Source: Clostridiales bacterium
GTDB lineage: Bacteria; Bacillota; Clostridia; Lachnospirales; Lachnospiraceae
Length of the DNA stretch: 64,000 bases
Direction: 5' to 3'
NCBI GenBank assembly: GCA_012735495.1
Contig: JAAYHD010000021.1
Span: forward strand, 1-64,000
Part shown: piece by piece, positions 1 through 6,118 of the stretch
Numbering within the stretch: position 1 is the stretch's first letter
How the letters are laid out: every line of letters begins with the position of its first letter
The notes under the pieces: generated by a model
What the model saw: only the letters and a program-made list of their open reading frames with translations
What the model was told of the DNA's origin: nothing
Databases searched by the model: none
Program-made: the position numbers and the translations under genes

Positions 1-2
1 AT

Positions 3-581
3 GTATCGGATTTCGTAAACAGGGTTTTTGGCAATAATAAGTTTAATTTTCAAAGTGTTATTCAGAGGATTGTTGTATTTACGCTGCCCGGCAGAAAAAA
101 CCGGATAGCAAAGCAAATACGTGAAAGAAGATTTTACGAATTGATCAAGGATTTTTACGAGTCCGACGTTGTTTTGCAGATGGATAATTACATGCAGCAT
201 GGCACGACAACCACGCTGGAGCACTGCGAAAATGTAGCCTGGATCAGCTACCTTATTAATGAAAAGCTGCGGCTGAATGCCGATGAAAAATCCCTGGTTG
301 AAGCGGCTATGCTTCATGACCTTTACCTGTATGACTGGCATGAGGCGGACCCTGAGCGGAAGCTTCATGGTTTAAGCCATCCGGAGGTTGCCTGTGATAA
401 TGCGGTAAAGCATTTCGGAATATCCGAAAAGGAGCAGGAAGCCATTCGAAGCCACATGTGGCCGCTTACCATAACGAAGATACCTAAGAGCAAGGAAGCG
501 TTTATAATATGCATTGCCGACAAGTACTGCGCGCTTATCGAGATGATAAGGCTCAATAAGTATTTCGGGCTGAGGCATTGA
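3..581 (+). CDS. HD-domain phosphohydrolase-like protein, 5' end outside window
   Basis: The ORF track starts this gene at a TTG at 141, but the same frame is open without a stop to the left edge (from nt 3), so the protein is cut by the window and at least 192 residues are visible. The metal-binding HD signature is seen in AAMLHDLYLYDWHE, with an earlier histidine in LEHCENVAW and later ones in SHPEVA and RSHMWPL, as expected for an HD fold phosphohydrolase. The substrate cannot be read from the sequence. An intrinsic terminator follows 20 nt after the stop, so it is not cotranscribed with the sigma factor operon. Sure of the HD family, unsure of function. Confidence 0.8.
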   Translation, partial: VSDFVNRVFGNNKFNFQSVIQRIVVFTLPGRKNRIAKQIRERRFYELIKDFYESDVVLQMDNYMQHGTTTTLEHCENVAWISYLINEKLRLNADEKSLVEAAMLHDLYLYDWHEADPERKLHGLSHPEVACDNAVKHFGISEKEQEAIRSHMWPLTITKIPKSKEAFIICIADKYCALIEMIRLNKYFGLRH

Positions 582-600
582 AAAATCAAAAGTGTGAGGA

Positions 601-639
601 AGGCAGCTTAAAAAGCTGCCTAAAATTATTATTTTTTTT
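601..639 (+). terminator. Intrinsic terminator after HD-domain gene
   Basis: Perfect 9-bp stem AGGCAGCTT/AAGCTGCCT with an AAA loop. Ten A/T-rich bases separate it from a run of eight T. It separates the HD gene from the sigma factor operon. Confidence 0.85.
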
Positions 640-664
640 GAACCTGATTATAATTATTAGCGAC
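639..664 (+). promoter_or_regulatory. Putative ECF-sigma autoregulatory promoter
   Basis: TGAACC followed by a 16-nt spacer and CGAC. This closely resembles ECF promoters such as the Bacillus SigW type (TGAAAC-N16-CGTA). It lies directly upstream of an ECF sigma gene, so positive autoregulation is inferred. Transcription would begin about 672, which makes the ATG at 672 almost leaderless and favours the TTG start at 699. Confidence 0.55.
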
Positions 665-698
665 TAATATAATGAAAGCAGATAAGCGAGGTGGTGGT

Positions 699-1241
699 TT
701 GGGTTTATTAAGTGACAGTCATGATGAAAGCATATTAATATCAAAAGCGGCAAAGGGCGACAATAATGCTTTTGAATTGCTGATGGGCACACACCTCAAG
801 GTTATATATAACTATATCTGTTTACATGTATCAGGTGAAGAGGATGTTAAGGATATCGTCCAGGAAACAATGCTTGCGGTATGGTCTGGCATGAAATCAT
901 TTAGCGGCAAATCGGCCTTCAGAACATGGATTCTGGGAATAACCCGACGAAAAATAAGCGATTTTTACAGAAGAAAATACCAGTTCTCCACGGTGTCCAT
1001 ATACGAAGAGGAAGCTTCCCTGACGGCTGATGACCGGTTCGATGATTCCGTCAATGCCATTGATGTAAAGAGCGCTATAGCAAGCCTAAGCAGCGAAGAG
1101 CAGGAGCTCGTGTTTCTTGCCTTCAATGCGGAGCTTACATACCAGGAGATATCGGATATAATCCAAGTGCCTGTCGGCACTGTGAAAAGCCGGATGCATA
1201 ACATTAAATCCAAGCTTAGGAAACACCTCGAAAAGGAGTGA
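699..1241 (+). CDS. ECF-type RNA polymerase sigma factor
   Basis: Sigma-70 family protein of about 180 residues with regions 2 and 4 only, the ECF layout. Region 2 is seen in EEDVKDIVQETMLAVW and FRTWILGITRRKISDFYRR. Region 4 is LSSEEQELVFLAF followed by the helix-turn-helix YQEISDIIQVPVGTVKSRMH. The ORF track starts at ATG 672, but that codon has no ribosome site. TTG 699 has GAGGTGG four bases upstream and lies a normal leader length below the ECF-like promoter, so 699 is chosen. The next gene encodes a zinc anti-sigma factor. The regulon cannot be told from this window; the two small downstream genes are likely members. Confidence 0.88.
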   Translation: MGLLSDSHDESILISKAAKGDNNAFELLMGTHLKVIYNYICLHVSGEEDVKDIVQETMLAVWSGMKSFSGKSAFRTWILGITRRKISDFYRRKYQFSTVSIYEEEASLTADDRFDDSVNAIDVKSAIASLSSEEQELVFLAFNAELTYQEISDIIQVPVGTVKSRMHNIKSKLRKHLEKE

Positions 1242-1250
1242 TGCGGTATT

Positions 1251-1586
1251 ATTGAGTGCACGGAAATCCAGGAAATGTTAATTGATTATTTGAATGACAG
1301 GCTTGATGAAGCAAAAAGGCGCAGGGTCGTGGCTCATCTTGCGTCCTGCGGTGAATGCAGAAAAGAGGCGGCTTTGCTTATCAGGCTTAAGAATAATCAG
1401 GAAATGGCTTTAAAGGAAGTGCCGCAGGACATAAAACTATCTGCTTTCGATCTGGTTCCCAAGGCACAGCCGCAGGAAAAATCCCTGCTTGCCATGCTTA
1501 ACCTTGAACCGGTGTATGATTCCTTGAAGCTTGTAGGCGTAACAATGCAGTTTATGAAAAAAATGATTTTAATAGGAGGTAATTAA
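1251..1586 (+). CDS. Zinc-finger (zf-HC2/ZAS) anti-sigma factor, irregular start
   Basis: Soluble anti-sigma protein of the ZAS type: the zinc motif HLASCGEC (HxxxCxxC) follows YLNDRLDEAKRRR. No membrane helix is seen, so it would act in the cytoplasm. The ATG at 1275 used by the ORF track drops the conserved N-terminal Cys of the motif, which is encoded just upstream in the same open frame (IECTEIQEM). The only in-frame starts that keep it are ATT codons at 1248/1251, with GGAG at 1235-1238. Alternatively ATG 1241 (overlapping the sigma stop as TGATG) is meant, with a +1 shift or a one-base error at TATTATTGAG. The family is clear; the exact start is not. Confidence 0.72.
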   Translation: MECTEIQEMLIDYLNDRLDEAKRRRVVAHLASCGECRKEAALLIRLKNNQEMALKEVPQDIKLSAFDLVPKAQPQEKSLLAMLNLEPVYDSLKLVGVTMQFMKKMILIGGN

Positions 1587-1587
1587 T

Positions 1588-1842
1588 ATGTCAGAAGAAA
1601 TTCCTGTAAAAGAGATTGCCGAGCTTTTGGACAATGTTACTGAGAAACTCCCCAAGCTGCTGAACGGGGTATTTGATACTCTTTACTCTGCGGATTCGGG
1701 AAAGAAGATGGGGCAGGCTGTCGGCGGATTTTATAAGGAGCTGATTGAGTCAGGAATTCCGGCGGAGGATGCTCTAAAGATGACAAAGGATTATATGCTG
1801 TCAATAAAGGATCTGGCCAACTCCTTCAGTGAAAAGCGTTAG
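1588..1842 (+). CDS. Small acidic protein of ECF operon (SGIP motif)
   Basis: 84-residue protein with a strong ribosome site (AGGAGG) overlapping the end of the anti-sigma gene, so it is translated from the same transcript. It is mainly helical by appearance, with no signal peptide or membrane segment. Its C-terminal half, ESGIPAEDALKMTKDYM, resembles the tail of the next gene product (KSGIPKEHARQMAKEM), suggesting the two share a small module. I do not recognise the family. Position implies a role as regulator, sensor or effector of the sigma/anti-sigma pair; that is inference only. Confidence 0.7.
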   Translation: MSEEIPVKEIAELLDNVTEKLPKLLNGVFDTLYSADSGKKMGQAVGGFYKELIESGIPAEDALKMTKDYMLSIKDLANSFSEKR

Positions 1843-1859
1843 AGGATATTCTGGCAGCC

Positions 1860-2069
1860 ATGACCGCAATAAGATTGATTAAGTCAATAGCTTTAATATT
1901 ACTGTATATTGCTCTGCTGCCCGTCTGGATCCTTTTGATTCTGCTTAAAATGGCAATATATAAGACAGTACTGACGAAGAACATGGTAAAGTCGGGAATT
2001 CCTAAAGAACATGCCAGGCAAATGGCGAAGGAAATGAGTTTGACGAACCTGGTTACCAGGAACAACTGA
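1860..2069 (+). CDS. Small single-pass membrane protein of ECF operon (SGIP motif)
   Basis: 69-residue protein. Residues about 7-33 form one long hydrophobic segment (ALILLYIALLPVWILLILL), followed by a basic tail containing SGIPKEHARQMAKEM, the motif shared with the preceding gene. The ribosome site is weak (GAGGA about 12 nt upstream); the gene starts 18 nt after the previous stop and probably relies on coupling. It is the last gene before a strong terminator. Family not recognised. A membrane-anchored partner of the soluble SGIP protein is a reasonable guess. Confidence 0.6.
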   Translation: MTAIRLIKSIALILLYIALLPVWILLILLKMAIYKTVLTKNMVKSGIPKEHARQMAKEMSLTNLVTRNN

Positions 2070-2088
2070 TATCAAGCGGTTTTATGGA

Positions 2089-2159
2089 AGTGTCATATCT
2101 ATGAACCCTCATTTTTGGCATATGCAGGTATGAGGTCATAGATACGGCACTTTTATTTT
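2089..2159 (+). terminator. Terminator of ECF sigma operon
   Basis: Long imperfect hairpin: AGTGTCATATCTATGA and ACCCTCA pair with TGAGGT and CATAGATACGGCACT, followed by TTTTATTTT. It sits between convergent transcription units and serves the plus strand; the minus side has no clear T-run. Confidence 0.75.
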
Positions 2160-2179
2160 GTGAAGGCACGATATGTATA

Positions 2180-3352
2180 CTAATAGTGAATTTCTCCGGC
2201 CTTCTCCAATGAAAGCTTCGTTATGGTCGGGCCTGTCAGCTCATATATAAAGGTGGCGCACAAAACAACCGTCCGGATGGCTTGTCCAAGCTCGGGAAGA
2301 GTGTTTGCCGCAATCAGCGAAAGGCCGATGGCAACGCCGGCTTGCGGGACAAGGGAATAACCAAGGTATTTTTTTACCGGTGCCGGCGCTTTCATTATGG
2401 CGGCTCCTATGTACGCTCCGGCCACCTTTCCGATGACACGGCATATTACATATATGATACCTATTACACCGATTTTGGGTATGGATGTAATGTCAAGCTC
2501 CATACCGGAGACAACGAAGAACATAAGGAATATGGGTGGCGTAACATTGTCCACAAGACCCATGATTTCATTTCCCGATTTGTTTATGTTAATCAGCATG
2601 GCTCCCATGCACATGCAAAGAAGCAGCGGTGACAAGCCCAGCATCGTCGCCAATGCTGAACCCAGGAATACAAAACCGGTGGTTATAATGGTACGGTTCG
2701 ATGCCTTTTTGAAATACCGAAGCGGTATGGTAAACAGTAAGCCCAATAAAAAACCAAGCACAACCGAACCGATAATCTCAATAAACGGTGTTATAATTGC
2801 CATCATAAGTGAGGCTTTGTTGGGATTTTGCAGGCTGTTTACAATAGCCATTGAAAAACCGAAGGCTATAAGCGCGACCGCGTCATCCAGCGCGACGACG
2901 CTTAAAAGGGTCTCGGTAACGGGGCCTTTTGCGTTAAACTGCTTTACAACCATTATAGTTGCGGCAGGGGCCGTTGCCGAGGCAATGGCTCCAAGAAGCA
3001 GGGCAACCTTAATGTCAAATCCGGACAAAACCAGCGCCAGGGTAACCAGAAAGGTTGCGGCCAGTCCTTCCAATATCGCAATGACAATGGGCGTAAGCCC
3101 AACTTTTTTCAGATATGATAACTTAAATTCGGAGCCTATGGAGAATGCGATAAAGGCCAGCGCCATTTCCGATATCAGCTCAAGGCTTCCTATCAGGTTT
3201 GTTGGAACCAGCTTGAGGATATGCGGCCCAAGAAGCAGTCCGGCAATCAGATAGCCCGTAACATTTGGCAGCTTTATATGCTTTACGGCACGTCCGCAGA
3301 TGAGCCCTGAGAATAGAATTATTGCAAGGTAAAACAGGGTATTTGGCTGCAT
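2180..3352 (-). CDS. CPA2-family cation:proton antiporter
   Basis: 390-residue membrane protein with about a dozen hydrophobic segments. The ion-binding pair appears as VALDDAVALI (Asp156-Asp157), and SATAPAATIMV matches the broken-helix TxP region of CPA2 exchangers (NapA/KefB-like core). There is no TrkA-N/RCK nucleotide domain at the C-terminus. It would exchange Na+ or K+ for H+ across the cytoplasmic membrane; which ion cannot be told. The gene starts 2 nt after the stop of the upstream PII-like gene, so they form a tight operon and the small protein may gate the transporter. Confidence 0.88.
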   Translation of the reverse strand: MQPNTLFYLAIILFSGLICGRAVKHIKLPNVTGYLIAGLLLGPHILKLVPTNLIGSLELISEMALAFIAFSIGSEFKLSYLKKVGLTPIVIAILEGLAATFLVTLALVLSGFDIKVALLLGAIASATAPAATIMVVKQFNAKGPVTETLLSVVALDDAVALIAFGFSMAIVNSLQNPNKASLMMAIITPFIEIIGSVVLGFLLGLLFTIPLRYFKKASNRTIITTGFVFLGSALATMLGLSPLLLCMCMGAMLININKSGNEIMGLVDNVTPPIFLMFFVVSGMELDITSIPKIGVIGIIYVICRVIGKVAGAYIGAAIMKAPAPVKKYLGYSLVPQAGVAIGLSLIAANTLPELGQAIRTVVLCATFIYELTGPTITKLSLEKAGEIHY

Positions 3353-3354
3353 AA

Positions 3355-3693
3355 TCAGAACTCAACCCCTTCTGCCGAAAGAATTGGCAAGGTAAACATG
3401 ACGGCCGTATCCGGTTTTGATATGTCACCTACAACCTCACGGACTATCCTTTTGGTTTTTTCAATCTGCTCATCCTTCTGTACAATGAATATGGTCTTGC
3501 TTTCCTTTCTTTCCGGATCGACAAACAGACGAATGGTTCCGAAGATCGGATAGTTTTCGCATGTTTTTGCAAGCTCCTTAATCATACCAGTGCTGTTTAT
3601 AATGGTTGCGCCGCATATACCGTTATCCATGAATCTTTGCAGCAGGGTTTCAAGCAATTCGACCTTGTTCAGGACAATCATAAGGCATTGCAT
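3355..3693 (-). CDS. PII-like small regulatory protein partnered with antiporter
   Basis: 112 residues with a PII/ferredoxin-like pattern: a beta strand and helix at the N-terminus (CLMIVLNKVELLETLLQRF), then NGICGATIINSTGM, and a second beta-alpha-beta unit near SKTIFIVQKDEQIEKTKRIV. This is typical of PII-like sensors encoded beside transporters. The ribosome site GGGAG precedes the ATG by 9 nt. The gene is immediately upstream of the CPA2 antiporter. No obvious PII T-loop uridylylation site is visible and the ligand is unknown. The fold assignment is inferred from pattern only. Confidence 0.6.
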   Translation of the reverse strand: MQCLMIVLNKVELLETLLQRFMDNGICGATIINSTGMIKELAKTCENYPIFGTIRLFVDPERKESKTIFIVQKDEQIEKTKRIVREVVGDISKPDTAVMFTLPILSAEGVEF

Positions 3694-3788
3694 AAAATAT
3701 CACTCCCAAAAACTACATATTTTTTTACAGCACATTATATTGTATCAGTATGATTTTCGATATTCAAATCTAATAGTGATGGTTTTTT

Positions 3789-3810
3789 CGGCATTTTTGC
3801 CGTTTTATTT
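3789..3810 (+). terminator. Orphan short hairpin with T-tail
   Basis: CGGCA-TTTT-TGCCG followed by TTTTATTT. It has the form of a plus-strand intrinsic terminator, but no plus-strand gene lies upstream. It may end a short RNA or merely be chance in AT-rich DNA. Confidence 0.35.
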
Positions 3811-3913
3811 GTTGGTTTTTACGATAATATTTCGAAACAGCTGAAGGAAAAAGCGTATGACAGTATTTGATATGATATAGATTTTTATATAAAAAACCGC
3901 ATATATATAGATG

Positions 3914-3943
3914 TTGAATTATGGCACTATCATGAAGTATAAT
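3914..3943 (+). promoter_or_regulatory. Candidate promoter of FNR-like regulator gene
   Basis: TTGAAT, an 18-nt spacer and TATAAT. It is the best sigma-A type match in the intergenic region and would give a leader of about 130 nt before the ATG at 4079. Confidence 0.5.
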
Positions 3944-4078
3944 TAAACTCAATATAAAAACCATATGTTCACCGCTTGATTTGTTTGACAGTTGCAGGTC
4001 CGTTATAGCTTTGGAGTAATAACACAGTGCAGTATAAGTATTCCAGTTTGTTTGAAATATAGATTTGGGAGGTTCAGT

Positions 4079-4807
4079 ATGATTGTTCATTACAATTGCG
4101 AAAAATGCAAGGAGCATCTTTGCATACATAAGGTTCCGATTTTTTCGTCCCTGGATTCCGAGGACTTAAGAAAGATTATGAAGCTGATTACCCATGATGA
4201 GTATAAAAAAGGCGAAACAATTGTCTTTGAACAGGAAGTCATGGACAGCGTTATAATTATAAATGAGGGCAGCGCCAAGGCATACAAGACCACGGCGGAC
4301 GGGCGCGAGCAGATTCTATATGTTTTCTCCGAGGGCGATTTCTTTGGGGAGCAGAACCTCTTTACGGGCCAGCCATCAACCTATACGGTGGAAGCGCTTC
4401 AGCCGGTAAAGATATGCAAGCTGTCCAGAAACCAGTTCCAGGAGCTTTTATATCGTTATCCCGATATAGCGGTCAAGCTGATTGTCGAGCTTGGCGGGAG
4501 ACTTTCAAGGCTTGAGAACGCCATTCAGAGCATAGGCGTCAGGAATGTGGACAACCGTATCGGTTTTTTGCTGCTGGAATTTGCTGAAAAATACGGAACA
4601 AAAAATAAAAACGGAACCGTCATACATCTTCCGATAAGTAGGGAAGGCATGGCGAATTATCTTGGCGTGGCAAGGGAAACTGTAAGCAGAAAGCTTAGCC
4701 AGCTTGAGAACGAGGGCATCATCCGGTCCATAAGCAATAAGGAAATACTGATTCCCGAAATGAGCAGGATTGAGGAGCTGGCGGGAATTTCGTCTCATTT
4801 GCATTAA
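4079..4807 (+). CDS. CRP/FNR-family regulator with FNR-like Fe-S cysteines
   Basis: 242 residues from ATG 4079, which has GGGAGG upstream; the ORF-track start at 3992 has none. The N-terminal cluster Cys7-xx-Cys10-x4-Cys15 plus Cys113 (PVKICKLS) match the positions of the four [4Fe-4S] ligands of E. coli FNR (Cys20, 23, 29 and 122). A cyclic-nucleotide-binding-like beta roll spans about 22-120 (GDFFGEQNLF), then the dimer helix (about 128-160) and the helix-turn-helix with RETVSR (199-204). RETV-R readers such as CRP bind TGTGA half-sites, and a matching dyad lies upstream of the DUF1858 gene at 5690. An oxygen- or NO-responsive regulator is inferred; the cluster is not proven. Confidence 0.82.
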   Translation: MIVHYNCEKCKEHLCIHKVPIFSSLDSEDLRKIMKLITHDEYKKGETIVFEQEVMDSVIIINEGSAKAYKTTADGREQILYVFSEGDFFGEQNLFTGQPSTYTVEALQPVKICKLSRNQFQELLYRYPDIAVKLIVELGGRLSRLENAIQSIGVRNVDNRIGFLLLEFAEKYGTKNKNGTVIHLPISREGMANYLGVARETVSRKLSQLENEGIIRSISNKEILIPEMSRIEELAGISSHLH

Positions 4808-4885
4808 AAAATGATGTTCAAGTCTATTTAAGACTATTTATAATGAATAGATAATAAATGTATCAATTTATGTATTGAATTATGG

Positions 4886-4919
4886 CATGCCAAGTAAACA
4901 ACGGCATGTCTTTATTTTG
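4886..4919 (+). terminator. Weak terminator after FNR-like gene
   Basis: CATGCC/GGCATG stem of 6 bp with an 11-nt loop, followed by TCTTTATTTT. A modest match. A separate small hairpin with a TTCG loop (ATTCC-TTCG-GGAAT, 4932-4945) follows before rubrerythrin. Confidence 0.45.
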
Positions 4920-5002
4920 TGAATATGATTAATTCCTTCGGGAATACTTGTATTATGCATATTGGCAAATAATGTACGATTATTATCAAGGAGGTATTTA
5001 CC

Positions 5003-5617
5003 GTGGGAGTTGATTTCAAAAACAGTCGGACAAAGGACAATCTTATGAGGGCCTTTGCCGGGGAGAGCCAGGCAAGAAACAGGTATACATTTGCCGCGTC
5101 CCAAGCAAGGAAGGAGCATCATCATGTGATTGAAGCGATATTCAGGTTCACTGCCGACCAGGAGAAGGAGCACGCGGAGATCTTTTACGGGCACCTTAAA
5201 GAGCTTGCCGGTGAGAATATACATGTGGACGGGTCATATCCGGTTGATATATCAAAGGATATAACGGACCTTCTTCGCAGTGCGCAGCACAACGAATATG
5301 AGGAATATGATCCTATATACAAGAGCTTTGGAGACATAGCGAAAGAAGAGGGTTTTGACAGGGTTGCGGCATCATTCCACATGATTTCAAAAATTGAAAA
5401 AATCCATGGAGACCGTTTCGGAAAGTTCGCAAAGCTCATGGAGGAGGATAAGCTCTACGAGTCGGAAGTTGAAACCGGCTGGATGTGCTTAAACTGCGGG
5501 CACGTCCATTGGGGAACGGAAGCACCGAAGGAATGCCCCGTCTGTCACCATGACAGGGGGTATTTCATAAGGCTTGAGCTTGCGCCATTTCATACAATGA
5601 ATTTATCCGACGAGTAA
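5003..5617 (+). CDS. rbr: Rubrerythrin
   Basis: 204 residues with a GTG start behind a perfect AAGGAGG. The N-terminal ferritin-like four-helix domain has diiron ligand motifs around Glu21 (AFAGESQARNRY), EKEH (54-57) and the IEKIH motif (132-135). The C-terminal rubredoxin domain has Cys162-xx-Cys165 and Cys178-xx-Cys181. Rubrerythrin reduces hydrogen peroxide with electrons from NAD(P)H through rubredoxin-type carriers and protects anaerobes from oxygen. Neighbours are an FNR-like regulator and NADPH-producing enzymes. A strong terminator closes the gene, so it is probably monocistronic. Confidence 0.95.
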   Translation: MGVDFKNSRTKDNLMRAFAGESQARNRYTFAASQARKEHHHVIEAIFRFTADQEKEHAEIFYGHLKELAGENIHVDGSYPVDISKDITDLLRSAQHNEYEEYDPIYKSFGDIAKEEGFDRVAASFHMISKIEKIHGDRFGKFAKLMEEDKLYESEVETGWMCLNCGHVHWGTEAPKECPVCHHDRGYFIRLELAPFHTMNLSDE

Positions 5618-5626
5618 AAGGCCATC

Positions 5627-5659
5627 AACACCGGTGTTTCCTGCCGGTGTTTTTTCTTT
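5627..5659 (+). terminator. Terminator of rubrerythrin gene
   Basis: Perfect 8-bp stem AACACCGG/CCGGTGTT with a 9-nt loop, running into TTTTTCTTTC. Confidence 0.9.
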
Positions 5660-5689
5660 CGCAGCTTTTTGAGCCTGCCATACTTTATT

Positions 5690-5705
5690 TGTGATTTATG
5701 TCACG
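5690..5705 (+). promoter_or_regulatory. CRP/FNR-type operator upstream of DUF1858 gene
   Basis: TGTGA-TTTATG-TCACG, a TGTGA-N6-TCAC dyad of the CRP/Bacillus-FNR type, about 100 nt before the DUF1858 start. The FNR-like protein encoded at 4079 carries RETVSR in its recognition helix, so it is the obvious candidate to bind here. The right half continues as GTCACGGTAATAA, which recurs with three changes at 12206. Confidence 0.5.
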
Positions 5706-5808
5706 GTAATAATAATTTTAATAAATTATATTTTACATAAGGAATCGGCAGGAAATCGTAATTGCATGTTGCGCGGTTTCATAATATCATGAATTTGGAG
5801 GATATATT

Positions 5809-6039
5809 TTGGCAGGAAAAGCTATTGATTTAAATAAAAGCGTATATGATTTATGCAATGAGCATAAGGAGCTTCCGCAGCTTCTGCACGATCTTGGATT
5901 TGTGGACATAATCAAGCCGGGTATGCTGCATACGGCGGGAAGGTTTATGACTTTAAAGAAGGGCGCGGCTTTTAAGAAGGTCAGCCTGGACTTAATAAAG
6001 GAAACCCTCGCGGTGAACGGATACGAAATTATAGACTAG
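5809..6039 (+). CDS. DUF1858-domain protein
   Basis: 76 residues with a TTG start behind TTGGAGG. The whole protein is one DUF1858 domain (SVYDLCNEHKELPQLLHDLGF, then KPGMLHTAGRFMTLKKGA), a small domain often linked in anaerobes with hybrid cluster proteins or DUF438 sensors. No cysteine pair of the redox-disulfide subtype is present, only one Cys. A CRP/FNR-like dyad lies upstream, and the DUF438-hemerythrin-PAS gene follows 3.7 kb downstream in the same direction. Biochemical role unknown. Confidence 0.8.
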   Translation: MAGKAIDLNKSVYDLCNEHKELPQLLHDLGFVDIIKPGMLHTAGRFMTLKKGAAFKKVSLDLIKETLAVNGYEIID

Positions 6040-6069
6040 AGCATATTAACATATATGTTTTTAAATAAC

Positions 6070-6096
6070 GAAACCTTGATGCATCATCAAGGTTTC
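6070..6096 (+). other. Perfect 12-bp hairpin before gnd
   Basis: GAAACCTTGATG-CAT-CATCAAGGTTTC, 22 nt before the gnd start and just before its ribosome site. There is no proper T-run after it (TTGTAAAT), so it is more likely an attenuator, RNA-stabilising structure or operator than a full terminator. Confidence 0.6.
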
Positions 6097-6118
6097 TTGT
6101 AAATAAGGAGGTAATCGG

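Larger units (their letters stand above)
3694..4078. other. AT-rich divergent intergenic region
   Basis: 385 nt between the minus-strand PII-like gene and the plus-strand FNR-like gene. It holds a short hairpin with T-tail (3789-3810), a candidate promoter for the regulator (3914-3943) and a roughly 130-nt leader. A second TTGACA occurs about 3985. No coding ORF is convincing. Confidence 0.6.

Noticed and set aside
2397-3254. 285-aa plus-strand ORF opposite the antiporter
   Set aside because: Exact antisense of a clear CPA2 antiporter; composition (Ser/Met/Pro-rich) and lack of a ribosome site mark a shadow.
4835-4860. PerR-like box before rubrerythrin
   Set aside because: TTATAATGAATAGATAA keeps only one good half of TTATAATnATTATAA; too weak.
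3914-4886. 13-mer TTGAATTATGGCA on both sides of the FNR-like gene
   Set aside because: First copy overlaps the candidate promoter but the second sits in a terminator region; no symmetry, so probably chance in AT-rich DNA.
6076-6090. TTGAT...ATCAA as an FNR box before gnd
   Set aside because: Spacing is 5, not 4, and it is the centre of a longer 12-bp hairpin, so it is better read as RNA structure.
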